Shown here one piece after another: positions 63,849-64,000 of a stretch of 64,000 nucleotides of DNA. The position numbers were made by a program, and so were the translations under genes. The DNA is taken from NCBI RefSeq assembly GCF_000505545.1, contig NZ_AYTB01000007.1:310001-374000 (forward strand), written 5' to 3'. Origin of the DNA: Kurthia huakuii LAM0618 (GTDB lineage Bacteria > Bacillota > Bacilli > Bacillales_A > Planococcaceae). The notes beneath the pieces are model-generated. The model made no database searches and was not told the origin of the DNA. It worked only from the letters and a program-made list of their open reading frames with translations. How positions within the stretch are numbered: position 1 is the stretch's first letter; every line of letters starts with the position of its first letter.

Positions 63849-64000
63849 AATTCCTAGTTAGAAATTTTTTGAGTGATAAAATATTTTGAAAATTGGAATA
63901 TTTTTTCATGGCACTTACAATTGGTTGAAAAATCATTGTATTCTTTAACAATTTTGACTAGACTGTATGTAGTACAATATTTTGCTTATTTTAGAAAGGA
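63849..64000 (+). promoter_or_regulatory. Leader of the next gene (cut by window end)
   Basis: AT-rich region with TTGACT near 63954 and -10-like sequences (TACAAT, ATATTT) following, ending in AGAAAGGA, a ribosome-binding site at the last bases. In this gene order the next gene is usually tkt (transketolase), but no coding sequence is visible. Confidence 0.5.

Noticed and set aside
1-64000. CRISPR arrays, tRNA or rRNA genes, prophage or insertion sequences
   Set aside because: No regularly spaced repeats, cloverleaf or transposase-like sequence was seen; the only mobile-type items are the group II intron and the short dispersed repeat.

Overview
The window is a stretch of low-to-moderate GC Firmicutes chromosome that follows the Bacillus subtilis mlpA-asd-dapA-rnjB-ftsK-ymf-pgsA-cinA-recA-rny-ymdB-miaB-mutSL-miaA-hfq-glnRA block, with the lexA-yneA-ynzC block at its right end. 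Gene content, lysine-pathway layout and the korAB pair beside ymdB point to Planococcaceae. The sporulation genes that normally sit inside these blocks (dpaAB/spoVF, tepA, spoVS, cotE, spoVK) are all missing, so an asporogenous member such as Kurthia or Caryophanon is my best guess (inference, not proven).

Layout. 1-7800: M16 peptidase, asd, dapA, RNase J2, FtsK/SpoIIIE. 8000-13640: GntR regulator and a purine-nucleoside ABC importer (nupNOPQ type) with candidate operator copies on both sides of the regulator. 13790-25050: ymfF, ymfH, ymfI, ymfK, rodZ, pgsA, cinA, SOS-controlled recA, rny, ymdB. 25100-31590: small membrane protein, korAB, a LysR/TDT-transporter divergent pair and an AMP-forming ligase. 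31650-41480: miaB, ricA, two hydrolase/membrane genes, mutSL, glpD. 41470-43303: an alpha/beta hydrolase gene split in frame by an ORF-less group II intron. 43287-44861: miaA, hfq, rhodanese. 45262-49189: a catabolite-controlled 3-hydroxybutyrate/acetoacetate operon with its own CBS-PAS-Fis regulator. 49227-53149: TRIC-like channel, ynbB, glnR, glnA under tandem GlnR boxes. 53400-62300: accessory genes (Ig-like protein, MFS/LysR pair, coiled-coil FRG protein, glutathione peroxidase, an orphan cobalamin riboswitch, YjgB-type lipoprotein, a frameshifted 5'-nucleotidase, one unknown protein). 62422-63810: lexA, yneA, ynzC, with SOS boxes between lexA and yneA.

The observations most worth following are the 893-nt group II intron whose predicted excision restores a complete catalytic triad (41863-42755); a full cobalamin riboswitch with promoter and terminator but no gene behind it (58550-59030), which could drive a B12-controlled regulatory RNA; a 130-bp inverted dispersed repeat that ends both ricA and glnA transcripts; a Fis-type regulator without an AAA+ domain inside the ketone-body operon; and a repeat-built tether in MutS just before its clamp-binding motif. 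No tRNA, rRNA, CRISPR, prophage or insertion sequence was seen.
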